Source of the DNA: Ailurus styani
Lineage: Eukaryota > Chordata > Mammalia > Carnivora > Ailuridae
DNA: 64,000 nt
Direction: 5' to 3'
Assembly: GCA_002007465.1 (NCBI GenBank)
Contig: LNAC01000347.1
Location: forward strand, 376,135-440,134
Part shown: in pieces, positions 21,045 through 32,400 of the stretch
How positions within the stretch are numbered: the stretch's first letter is position 1
Layout of the letters: each line of letters starts with the position of its first letter
Program-made: the position numbers and the translations under genes
Notes under the pieces: model-generated
Told to the model about the DNA's origin: nothing
The model's database searches: none
The model's input: only the letters and a program-made list of their open reading frames with translations

Positions 21045-21790
21045 CCGTCTCTATTGGTGAAGCTTCCCGGAGCCTCGCCCACCGAAGCGCCTTCTGGCGG
21101 CCAGCTGGTCCCGCCTCCCTGCAGACCGCTCGCCGAGCGCTTTGTACGGCTCCCGGTACTCCGAGCGGACTCCAGGTCTGTCTCCCTCCTGCTGCCCCCA
21201 CCCGCCCTCTCTCCTCGCCGCGTTTCTCCTCCCCTCCGCTCCTCGGCCCCAAGCCTCCTACTCTATCGTCCGTCGCAACTCTCCCCAGCCCCCCATTCAG
21301 TCCTTCTCGTCGCCCTCCCCGGTCCCTTTGGCGCCTCTGCCCCCATCTAGGCGGACGTGGGCTCCTTTGCTGGGGCTGGGGTCATTCTTGGCTCCGTGTG
21401 CGTATTATTTTTATTAACCCGCTCTGCGGGGTCTGAATCCACCGGTTTCAGTGGAAGACTAGCTCGGATCCTCCCGCAGCCCGGGTGGAGCGTGGGCTGA
21501 GCGGGGACCGGAGGAGCCCAGGAGTCTGGTTTCGGGTGGCCGAGTCCGCGGCCGGGCGCATTCCGAGGGTGGGAGGCGCAACTCCCAGTTGGGGCGGGGG
21601 AACGTGCGGGACCCGGGGAAAGCTACCGCGGGCCGGACGACGGACGCACATTTTGCAGACAATAGTATCGCTCGGCCCGTCCACCTCCCAGTTGCTGTGA
21701 TAACCAAATAAGATGATCCCTGTGAGAGCATCAGTTCTTGCAAGGGTCCCGAAGGGTGCATAATTCCCCGCGGCCCTCCGCGTCTTGCCT
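21045..21790 (+). promoter_or_regulatory. GSTA4: GSTA4 CpG-island promoter
   Basis: A dense CpG stretch of about 0.75 kb in otherwise AT-rich DNA. An inverted CCAAT box (CTATTGGTG) lies at 21050-21058, with pyrimidine-rich C/T tracts at 21176-21350 and G-rich tracts at 21480-21620. By comparison with human, GSTA4 transcription should start within this island, a few hundred bases from the 7SK start and running away from it. No TATA box is seen on the plus strand, as expected for a CpG promoter. Confidence 0.8.
21100..21175 (+). other. GSTA4: candidate GSTA4 non-coding exon 1
   Basis: Inferred. Alpha GST genes have an untranslated first exon. A possible donor, CTCCAG|GTCTGT, occurs at 21176, about 40-120 bp downstream of the inverted CCAAT box. 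Other donors in the island cannot be excluded, and the transcription start is not fixed by the sequence. Confidence 0.35.
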
Positions 21791-22236
21791 CTCCAGGCCG
21801 AATTTGGAAATTTAAAATTTTTCAAGGTCAAAGTATATGATGTTCTGAATCTATGAAGTACCTTACTGCTGGCACAAATATCTATATAACCAGTGAATGA
21901 CCCCAGCTTCCTAAGATCCAGAATAAGGAATCATAAGTAGAAACGGTATGAAAACCAAGGTGGTTGTTTCTTTTAATATTTGGAAATGGTGGTAGGTTTT
22001 TATTGAGTGAGGGAGAACGCAGACATAAAAAAAAAAAAGCAAAAACCCCACAAAAAAATCGATTTCCTATGCCAAAATCCTCAGTATTCATTTAGGCCGT
22101 GAGCTCAGAATTGAAGACAAGAAATAAGACTGCTCATTTACGAGGAGCTGCGCATTTGTGTTGTTTTTGTTTTTTGTTTTTTTTGTTTTGTTTTGTTTTG
22201 TTTTTTTGTTTTGTTTTTGTTTTTGTTTTTTTCCAG
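21176..22236 (+). other. GSTA4 intron 1 (probable)
   Basis: The first part is CpG island. From 21,800 it is AT-rich unique DNA. It ends in a long T/TTTTG repeat (about 22,163-22,232) that forms the pyrimidine tract of the exon 2 acceptor. Confidence 0.5.
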
Positions 22237-22254
22237 AGAGCCTGAAAGGCCATT

Positions 22255-22341
22255 ATGGCAGCGAAGCCCAAACTCCACTATCCTAACGGAAGAGGCCGGA
22301 TGGAATCCGTAAGATGGGTTTTAGCTGCCGCCGGAGTCGAG
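22255..22341 (+). CDS. GSTA4: GSTA4 coding exon 2 (residues 1-29)
   Basis: The acceptor TTCCAG ends at 22236, leaving an 18-base 5'UTR piece before ATG at 22255. It encodes [16 protein letters not shown] with Tyr9, Gly12 and Arg15, ending GVE. The donor GAG|GTACCC is at 22342. The start is fixed by the family N-terminus. Confidence 0.95.
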
Positions 22342-25300
22342 GTACCCAAATGCTGTTTCTTCACAGATTTGTTGTACAACTTTGAGACTTTTGAGAAAAA
22401 CATCAATGGCGGAGTCCTGTTCTAGCCCTCTCTCCCCTAACACAGTCAGGCTTGGTTGAGTCAGTCTTTCTTGCCGGGGTTATTTTTCTTTATAGATGCA
22501 ATGCAATGATGGCATTTTATTTTACTTTAGACTTTTAGGTAATCACTAGCTTCTGATCTGCCACCAGAAAGTATTTATTAACAAGGAGGAAAGGAATGAA
22601 CCTGAAATTTGCCAGTGACGACTTTTGTTAATTAACACAATCTGTAGGTAAATTTCCTCTTCAATGGCTTCTAACCCATAGCCTTGTCTGCCTCTAGTGT
22701 AGGCTTTGACCCACAGTGTTTTTATCTTTCTTTTTGTTCTCTGAGCTTATTTGTAGAAATGTTAGAGTTGGTACAGGGGTTGAGAAAACATTGCCACGCA
22801 TTTCGCCTCACCCAGTTTCAACAGTCATTTGCTTTAAAATGCTGCTCTGCTCTCCTCCATCTCCTCCATTTGATTTTGTGGGAATATTTTAAAGCAAAAT
22901 CGAAGCATCATATCCTTTCATCTGTGATGTGTGTTTCAGTTTTTATCTCTAAAAGATGAGGATTTTAAAACAGAACCACAATACCACAATCGCACCCAGC
23001 AAAACTAACAATTCCTTATTAATATCTGAACAGCCTGATTGTCTCAAACAGGTCTTATAGTAAGTTTATTTCAGTCTGGATCTAAATCATGCCCACACAC
23101 TGCATTTGGTTATGTTTCTTTCAGTATTTTTAAAATTCGTAACAGTTTCCTCTGCATTTTTTAAAAAATAAACTTTATATTTGGGAATAATTTTAAATTT
23201 ATAGCGAAGTTATATAGATAGGGCATATAATGGCCACTGAGTCTCCCCTAATGATATCCTCTTACATAATCATATCAAAACTAAGAAATTAACTTTGGTG
23301 CCCTACTAAACTTCAGACTATTCAAATTTAATGAGTTTTTCCAATCATGTCTTTTACTGTTGTTGGATCCAACATTATACTTAGTCACTGTGTTTCCTTA
23401 AGTCTCTCTCAATCTGTCACAGTTCCTCAGTCTTTCTTTTATTTCATGATGTTGACAGTTTTGAAACCTGCTGATCAGAATTTTTTTAGAACTCCCTAAT
23501 TTGGGTTTGTTTGTTTTCTCATGATCAGACTGGGGTTTGGGGCTTGGGGGAGGACTAGCACAGAGGTCAAGTGCCCTTTTTGCATCATACTAGGGGTGAT
23601 ATTAACATGAGTTATCCCTGGTATTGTTAACCTTGGTCACTTGACTAAGGTGGTGTCTGCCAGGTTTCTTCATTGTAAAGGGATTATTTTCCCCTTTATT
23701 TTTTCGAAACAAGTCCTTAAATTCAGCCCACACTCAAAAGGATGGGCATTAAACCCCACCTCCTGGAGGGGGAGGCATCTGCATTTAGAATTCTTACGTA
23801 AGAGAGATTTTTTTTCCTCCATTTATCTAGTCAAGCATTTCTTTATATCAGTACAGACATAAGTATATAGCATTTATTTTATGTTTTGTATTATAATCCA
23901 AGAATGTTTTCTTGCCCAAACTGTCCCACTTTGGCCATTGGCTCTTTCAGGTTGGCTCCTGCGTCATACCTGTGTACACAGCTCCACGCTCCCTTTCTTG
24001 TCTTTCCCTTCAGCTCTGTCTTACCTTCTGACACTTCAAGATGCTCCTGCCTCATCTTGCGTTTTCCTTGCCCTGGCCCTGGAATCTGGTATTTCTCCAA
24101 GGAGTCCTGGTCCCTTTTACCAGCAAATGGTTTTAGCAACCAAGAGCTGAGTGCTAAGTGTCTGTATTTGTTTTTAGTGCCATTTCTTTGTGGAAGAAAC
24201 TGACCTCTACAATTTTCCCCATCCTGGATTTGGTGCTTTCCCCTCATTTTAACATATTCTTCTCTTCCTTTATTTCCTGTTAACTGCTAGTTGAACCCAG
24301 AGCTGTAATCAAATCCAGGCTCATTTTTTTTCCTCTAAAGCTTTTATTTTTTGCCTGCCAGACTCTATCATAGGGATACTGTAAGCATGTGTTTATTAGA
24401 CAATATCAAGGGATGCATGATGTCTGACTGTCTCCTTTTCAGAAATGCTGGGCTTGATCAGTGTGTTCTCGTGACATCAGCCTGATGCACACATTACAAA
24501 ATTTCCTCCAAAATTTCCTTCTCAACTAGTGGTTTTAGCATCTATTTATCGTCAGCCTTGTTAGGGATTATAAAATGGTGATTTTTCTGTTTCTTTCTGT
24601 CTTTGTATCCGAATTTATTAACTGTGTTTCTCTTACAAAAAGTAATTTTTAAATCCCTTGAAGTACAGTTCATATGGGAAAGGTCAGGTAAATGCTTGAT
24701 AGTCTCTTTATCAATTTTCAGAATACTTGGTTGTTACCCTAGCAATGCCAAAGATGGCCAATGAGGGTTGTTGGGTTTGAGCCTTTGTGTTTTGTTTGGT
24801 TGGTTTTGGTTTTGATTTCTTTGCATATCATTCTAACTCACTGTACAGTGTTTTAGAATTTGCTAAATCTGGGACACCTGGGTGGCTCAGTCAGTTAAGC
24901 AGCTGCCTTCGGCTCAGGTCATGATCCCAGAGTTCTGGGATCGAGTCCGGCATCGGGCTCCCTCCTCGCCGGAGAGCCTGCTTCTCCCTCTCCCTCTGCC
25001 TGCTGCTCTGCCTGCTTGTGCTCTCTCTCTCTCTGTCAAATAAATAAAATCTTTAAAAATACATAAATAAATAAAATTTGCTAAATCAGTTAATATATTT
25101 ATATACGAATTCTGATTTCTGACTTCTCTTGATAAATCTGAGGATCTGAGGATACTAGGCCCTCGTTTTCAGAGGGCAGTAGTTGCTAAGTCTGAGTAAG
25201 GAAGGACTGCCGCTGTAGATGGACCTTTCTGGTTTATCACACTCCCCATCATTTCCCTATTGTCTCAGGATAGATTTTCTAATTGTGTTAAGAGGAGAGT

Positions 25301-28300
25301 GAAAAAAATTCTTGGTCCCATGACCTGAACGTGGTTGGCTTATTGATGTCACCTGTCTTTTCCCTGTGTATTTTTGAGTTTGAAGTTCTGGCTCATTTAA
25401 GAGGTTTGCAATGGGTGTCTTACTTGTGTGTTTAATATAATTCTTTGTCAAATCCTCTCTTTCCAACCTTCGTTCTCCCCTATTCGTCCTACTCCCCTAT
25501 GTATGAGTCAAGATTCTTAGTGACAGCAGTAGAAAAACCAACCCTAAGTAAGTTTAAAAAAAAAAGGGTCACATGACCCAGCTCCCCTAGACCAGTCCCA
25601 GTTGGCAGACAGGTGAGGTACAGTATTGGCCCAGCGCGTCCCAAGCCCACCCTTCCTACCCATGTGGAGAGAGCTAAGTTACCCTCCCTTTTTTTTTTAA
25701 AGTAATTCTTTTTTTTTTTAAGATTTTATTTATTTATTTCACAGAGGGAGAGAGATCACAAGGAGGCAGAGAGGCAGGAGGTGGGGAGGGAAGCAGGCTC
25801 CCCGCTGAGCAGGGAGCCCGATGCGGCCTCGATCCCCGGACCCTGAGATCATGACCTGAGCCGAAAGCAGAGGCTTTAACCCACTGAGCCACCCAGGTGC
25901 CCTAAGTTGCCTCCCTTATTAGGGGCCGGCCACATGGTTTACAGGAGCCATTCCCCAAAGATGGTGTAGGTGAGGGGACCTCCATCTTTCTTGTCCAAAG
26001 CACATGTTTAGTTAAGCACACAGATCGGAACAGAGTTCTGGAGGACGCATTGGCAGCCCACTGGGTATGTTCTTGGTTCCCAATGTCATAGTGCTGGGTT
26101 GAGCCTCACATGTAAAGCACACGCATCTGAGTCACTCCATAACAAACCTTCTAAAAGGCAGCCCACCTGATTCGGACAGTCTGCGTCCTCACTCTCAGTC
26201 ACTGGGTTTGGGTCCGTAGATGTTGCTATTTGCTCCCTGCCAAGTGTTGCTTCATCACTGTTTGGGGTTTTAATTGCTGAAGACCCCCCAGAAACCCAGT
26301 CCCATCCCCCTGGGTAAGAGGGAGAGTAACACATTCAAAAGAAGACTCAGGTGCCACAAACTCCTTATTCAGGGCTTCTGGGCAATTCACGTAAAACTGA
26401 CAGGAGTGTGGAAAAAGGAGTGGTGTGGTGAGCAAGAGAGCAGATCTCCAAAGTATCCCACTGGGAAGGGTACCCCGGTTAGGGAGCAAAGCCTCTGATT
26501 GCGTAGATAGAAACCGAGACACTGTGTCTGCCCTTGCAGCCTGACGCAATGCTTAGGGTCACCCAGCTCCCTCCAAGGTCGGCCTGGTGATTTTTTTCTT
26601 CCCTCTCCCCCCTCATCTGCCTGCACTTCCTGTGCTGGCTTCTTACTGGCCACATTTTGTAAAGCTGGACACAGTGTCCCTGATGAGAGATCACACACAT
26701 CTTGCATGATATTCCCAAGAAGTCAAAAGCCAGAATCAGAACCCTTCAGAAAGACTGGCTTTAAAAATTGTACATTTCTAGTCTCTCTCAACGACTCAGT
26801 GTGAATCTCTGAAGAGTGGGCCTGAGTGCTCACGCACACACATACAGACATACGTGCACGTACACACATGCACACACACACACTTTCCTATTTGCTTTAA
26901 ATGATTGTGGTTATAAAAGTTTGCGAGCCATGTTATGGAGAGAGCACCGCCTGCACTACGTACGTTTGCACGAATGCCCTGAACATTGTTTTTTTTAAAG
27001 ATTTTATTTACTGATTTGAGAGAGAGAGTGAGAGGGAGAAGCAGGCCCTCCGCTGAGCAGGGAGCACAGTGTGGGGCTCGATCCCAGGAGGCTGAAATCA
27101 TGACCTGAGCCAAAGGCAGACGCTTAACTGACTGAGCCACCCAGGTACCCTGCCCTGAACATTCTTGCCCAGAGGTTGCTGCTCAGTGGGTACCAGACGG
27201 TGTTCCTGCCAGACCCCTCTCCCACCACGAGGATCCCGGCGAGTAGCAGAAGCCATACCTACACCCCATTATCTTGATTCAACTCCCAAGTCAGGCAGTT
27301 GAGCCAGAAGAGGGGAGGATTGCTGATTCTGTGCTCTTCAACTCTGCCCCTCCCTTGGACGATTTGGGGAAGCAGCATAGGGACAGACATGGGTGGGGAG
27401 TCATCTGGGGACTTGGTGAGAGGAGGTCTCATCTTGTGTACATGAAGCACATTAGTGCATTAGAACACTTTTTTTTTCATGTACAAGAAAAAGAACATGC
27501 TTCCACTGTTTCTTTTTCCCCCAGCTCTTTAATTTGAAAACTTTCAAACCTACAGAAAAGTTATAATAGGATAATGGACACCTTTGGACTAAATTCACTA
27601 ATTGTTAACATTTTGCTACATTTGCTTTCGCCCCGCCTTGCTGTTTTTTTTTTTAATCAACCATTTAAAAGGAAGTTACAGACATCAATATGCATTTTCC
27701 TTCTAAGAAAGAAAAAGTAGTTGTTCTAATAACCACAGTGTCACTCTCACAACTAATAAAATTAATACTAATTTTGCAATAGCTACATGTGATCCATATT
27801 CAAAAGTTCCAAGTGTCTGTCCCCCAAACGTCTGTATCCTGTTACCTATGTAGCAGTTTTAACTGCCACCCCCCTTCCCTGCCCCCAGTATCCAGAATCT
27901 AATCAGGAGTCAGGTGTTTGGTTCTTTTGTCTCTTTAGTCCATTTTCATCTAGAATAGTATCTACTTTTTATTCCTTTTTCCCCTCCTGTACCCTTGACT
28001 TAACTGAAAAGAACATGTAAAGGAGAAACTGACTTTTGCATGAAGTTGGAAACCAAATTCCATAAAGAAGAATGATCAGAGGAGGGTTACCTGGCTAAAG
28101 TTGAAATCTCTTAAAATTTTATTTTATTTATTTTATTTTTTTAACAGAGAGACAGCGAGAGAGGGAACACAAGCAGGGGGAGTGGGAGAGGGAGAAGCAG
28201 GCCTCCCACTGAGCAGGGAACCCAATGCAGGGACTCGATCCCAGGATCCCGGGATCATGACCTGAGCCGAAGGCAGACGCTTAATGACTGAGCCACCCAG

Positions 28301-29440
28301 AGCACCCCAAAACCTCTTTTAAATAAAGATTTATCCTTAGACAATGGAGCTCAAACTTCCAGTCCAGAAGTGAACAGAAGTCTAGAAAAGTAGAGCCAGA
28401 TAAGTGGTGAAGAGGGCAGAGTGGGAATGGCAGAGGCAAATCCCTCAAACCTGTTGTTCTCAAACCTTGCACACCCAGGAGAGGCTTAAACACAAACAAA
28501 ATAAGTTGTTTTTTTAAGATTTTATTTATTTATTTGAGAGAGAGCACGAGCAGAGGGGAGACTCAGAGGGAGAGGGAGAAACAGACTCCCTACTGAGCAG
28601 GGAGCCCGACACAGGGTGCATCCCAGGACCCCGGGATCATGACCTGAGCTGAAAGCAGACGCTTAACCTACTGAGCCACCAAGGCGCCTCTAAAACAAGT
28701 TTCCTGTAGGTTTGAAAGAGTCCCGGCCATCTTTGATGCAGAGTGCCCCACATTCTGGACATGTCTGATATTCACCTTGCAGTTAGATCTGGGTCACAGT
28801 GTTACTGTGGCCTTCTCGTTGGATCACAGTGGGAAGCACACAACATCTCCGTGTCCCCCAGTGGGGAGCTAAGTTTGATCACTTGGTTAGATAGATGGTG
28901 AGATCTCCAGATCTTTCCACCACAAAGCTACATTTTTCCTTTCTCATAATTAACTTGTGGGGTGAGACTTCAAGGTTGTTTGCATATTCTGTGTCTTTAT
29001 AACTCAGTGATTTCAGCATCCATCTTGATCATTATCAGAGTCAGTTGTAGATTACAAATTGGTAATAGCCTAATTTTATCATTAGTTATCATTAGTCTGA
29101 GTATCATCACGTAAGGACACAGATTTTTTGTTGTTGTTGGTATGTGTGATAATCCCTAAGTGACAGTACTCTTCTGATGCTTGAATTGCCCCAAATTTGG
29201 CTAGGGACTCCCCTATCCTGAATACCTTTGCCTTTGCCATATCTCATTGGTCTTTGAGCTTTTCTTTGCTTTCTAATCTACCAGCAACAACATTTTCTCC
29301 CAGGAGCTCTGGTTTCTTTTAGTGGGAAACCAAGATGTGGGTGCTAAGTGTGCTCTTTCTCTCTGCTTCTGAGACAGTTTGACGTGGTATTTTCAGTCCT
29401 GATCCTATAATGACCTATGCCTTCTTGGGGGCGGGGGGTG

Positions 29441-29473
<33 letters not shown>

Positions 29474-32400
29474 TTTGATGAAGAATTCTTAGAAACAAAA
29501 GAACAATTGCAGAAGTTGCAGGATGGTGAGTATGGAAATGAAACAACTGTTGGTAATACTGATTTTGCCCCCGGGTTTTCTTTTTTTTTAAGATTTATTT
29601 TTATTTTTAGAGCATGTGCATGCGCGTGCATGCAAGTCGGGGGTGGGGGTAGGGGCAGAGAGAGAGGGAGAGAGAATCCTCAAGCAGACTCCTCAAGCTG
29701 AACATAATGCCTGATTTGGGGCTCGACCTCACAACCCTGAGATCAGGACTGAGCCAAAATCAAGAGTCAGACACTCAACCAACTGAGCCATCCGGGCGCC
29801 CCAATAATGATTTTGTTTAAGGACTGATCTTTATGTGGAAGGGCAAAGATGCTGACACTGAACATTCAGAACAGTATCCTAAAACCAAGGGGGAGAAAGA
29901 ACTAAAATTGCCAGTAAATCACTTTTAGTCAGTCATTCCCTGAGAGCTAAAGGGAGTGAACCATCAGATGAACAGCCCTTCTCCATCCCTTTCTCCTCCT
30001 CCTGCCCTCCTGTGACTGCTCCCTCCCCTCTTTTTCCCTCTCCTTCATCCCTTCCCTCATTTTCATCTTCCGTACCTCGATTCTTCCAAATGGTCTGAGG
30101 CGCCGGTGTTTGCTTGAAGTATACAGACAGACGTCCCCATTTACACTGGGCTGCCTCTCTGTGGTATATACCAGACTGAAATGAATTCAGTGAAAGCCCC
30201 CCCCCCCACCCCTTAACTCCTGCTCAGCCCCACTCCCACCATGTCCAGGCTCCGTAAAGAATACCCAGCAACTCTGTAAGTAGCCTCCCTCCCAATCATC
30301 AGCAGGGTCTCTCGGCCCAACTGAAGACTCCCTAGAGAGGGACCAGCTGCAGTGGCAGCCCTCCTAAATGACACTGGCCTGGCGTCACTAGGCCTGTGCG
30401 CATTTCTCATCTCCCCCACACCCTCAGGTACCCCCCAATCCTTGACCCCCTTTGAGGACTGGGCTAGCTCCTATATTTGCCTCCTTGCAAATATAAACAG
30501 CAAACCTTGATACAGGTTTGTTGGAGAAAACAATGGGTTGCTTTTCAATCACTACAGTGAACTTGGTCATACGTGGTCTGTGGCTAGGGCGTACACGAGT
30601 GTCAGTTGGTGACTTTGGTTTTATGCTCAGATTTTCTAAAGCCGTGCAATCAGGACAACATTCTACAGTGGTGGAAACGGGGTTCCTGCTCTTAGGCCGA
30701 TGAAGTAGCTGCTAGCCACGTGTGGCTACTCAGCACTTGAAATGTGTCAACCATGCTTACGGAATCGAATTCTAGATTTTTCAGAATTTTGATTAAATGT
30801 AGTTTTCACTAGACACATGCATCTGCTGGCGGCCATGTTGGCCAAGGCAGCTCTGCAGAAGTATCTTCACTGCATTCTCCCCCGCACCTTGCCACGGTGG
30901 GTAGGTGTTTTCCCCTGGGGTGAAAATGAAAAAGGAACGCTTAGAACAGTGCTGGTTTTCAGGCTCCTTTGAGGGTTCAGTCTGCTCCCCTGAATGAAGT
31001 CGAGGTTATCTAGGAGCTTCACACGGTCCCTTTTCATTCAGTTGGGTGTGGTTAGGGGCAAGGGGACAGGGAAGAGATCAGTTAACTGGAGACTAACTCT
31101 GGGTCTCCACTCTTAGGTAACCACCTGCTGTTCCAACAAGTGCCGATGGTTGAAATTGACGGGATGAAACTGGTGCAGACCCGAAGCATTCTGCACTACA
31201 TAGCGGATAAGCACCACCTCTTTGGCAAGGACCTCAAGGAGAGAACCCTGTACTGTGGCCCCTCTCACGTGTCCTCACTTGTCACTCCCTGATACCTTAG
31301 CTGATTAGCCGTCTCTACAGCACGGCCTGTCTCCTTTGTGCCTTGTATCGTTAGTGTAAATGGGGAAGAATCAGAACAGAGGGTCTGGGTAAAACAAGAA
31401 GAATTGAGTTCAGATGCTGGATCCTCTCTCTGGAGCGTGACTGTTTCAGGTTTCAGCATCTTTAAATGTTTTTTACTTTCCTCGCAAATTTATTATCACA
31501 AAGTATGAAGAACAGGAAGCTGCTATGCCGTTATTCAAGGCCAGGGATACTGTGCTTTCACTATGATTTTGATTATATTTTTGAACTCAAAGATGTATGC
31601 TCTAGGGCGAGGGGCTAGGTTCCACAGTCCTGCCAAGTGTCCTGTACAGTGTACGGTAGCACATACCCGATAATGTCATCGGAGGCCGTGCAGTCTTTTC
31701 TGTAGAGCATTTAGCACCATGCCTGGTACACACCAAGCATTCCATAAACGATATCCGTTATTTTTTTTTAAAGATTTTATTTATTTATTTGACACACAGA
31801 GAGAGATCAGATCACAAGTAGGCAGAGAGGCAGGCAGAGAGAGAGGGAGAAGCAGGCTCCCCGCTGAGCAGGGAGCCCGATGCGGGCCTCGATCCCAGGA
31901 CCCTGAGATCATGACCTGAGCCGAAGGCAGAGGCTTTAACCCACTGAGCCACCCAGGCGCCCGATATCCGTTATTTTTATAAATGTGGAATTCCACCCAC
32001 ACCAAGCATGAGTACTGGAGTAAGGGTAGAGGATTAGGGGCCCGGGAGAGGGGGACCATCATGATTCTTGTGCTTTTGGATTTGTGACAGATTGTTCTCA
32101 ATTACAACTAGAATTGACTTTGCATCTTTGCTCTTGGAGACAGGTATAGATAAATGCTTCTGGTATTTAGGTTGCCAGAATCTTAAGAGAAAAGTACTCT
32201 GAATTCTTAGTCATGGAAGCCGTCGAGTTCAAAGAAGGGGAAACTGAGGAAACTTTTTGTTTTGTTTTAAGGATTGACATGTACGTGGAGGGGACACTAG
32301 ATCTGCTGGAACTGATTATCATGCATCCTTTTCTAAAACCAGATGACCAACAAAAGGAAGTGGTTAACATGGCCCAGAAGGCCATAATTAGATACTTTCC

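Larger units (their letters stand above)
27530..29395. repeat. ancient LINE 3'-region fragment, split by two SINEs
   Basis: Same kind of sequence as 22,950-24,300. It includes CCTACAGAAAAGTTATAATA, TTCACTAATTGTTAACATTT and later GGGAAACCAAGATGTGGGTG. SINEs at 28113 and 28508 interrupt it. Confidence 0.55.
22342..29473 (+). other. GSTA4 intron 2
   Basis: About 7.1 kb. It holds two blocks of ancient LINE 3'-type sequence (about 22,950-24,300 and 27,530-29,395), five CAN-SINEs, and a (CA)n-like stretch at about 26,825-26,884. The remainder is unique. It ends in the 29-T tract before exon 3. No internal gene is seen. Confidence 0.7.

Noticed and set aside
21032..21831. Several open frames on both strands in the CpG island
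   Set aside because: GC-rich DNA has few stops. The frames carry no recognisable domain and the region fits a promoter.
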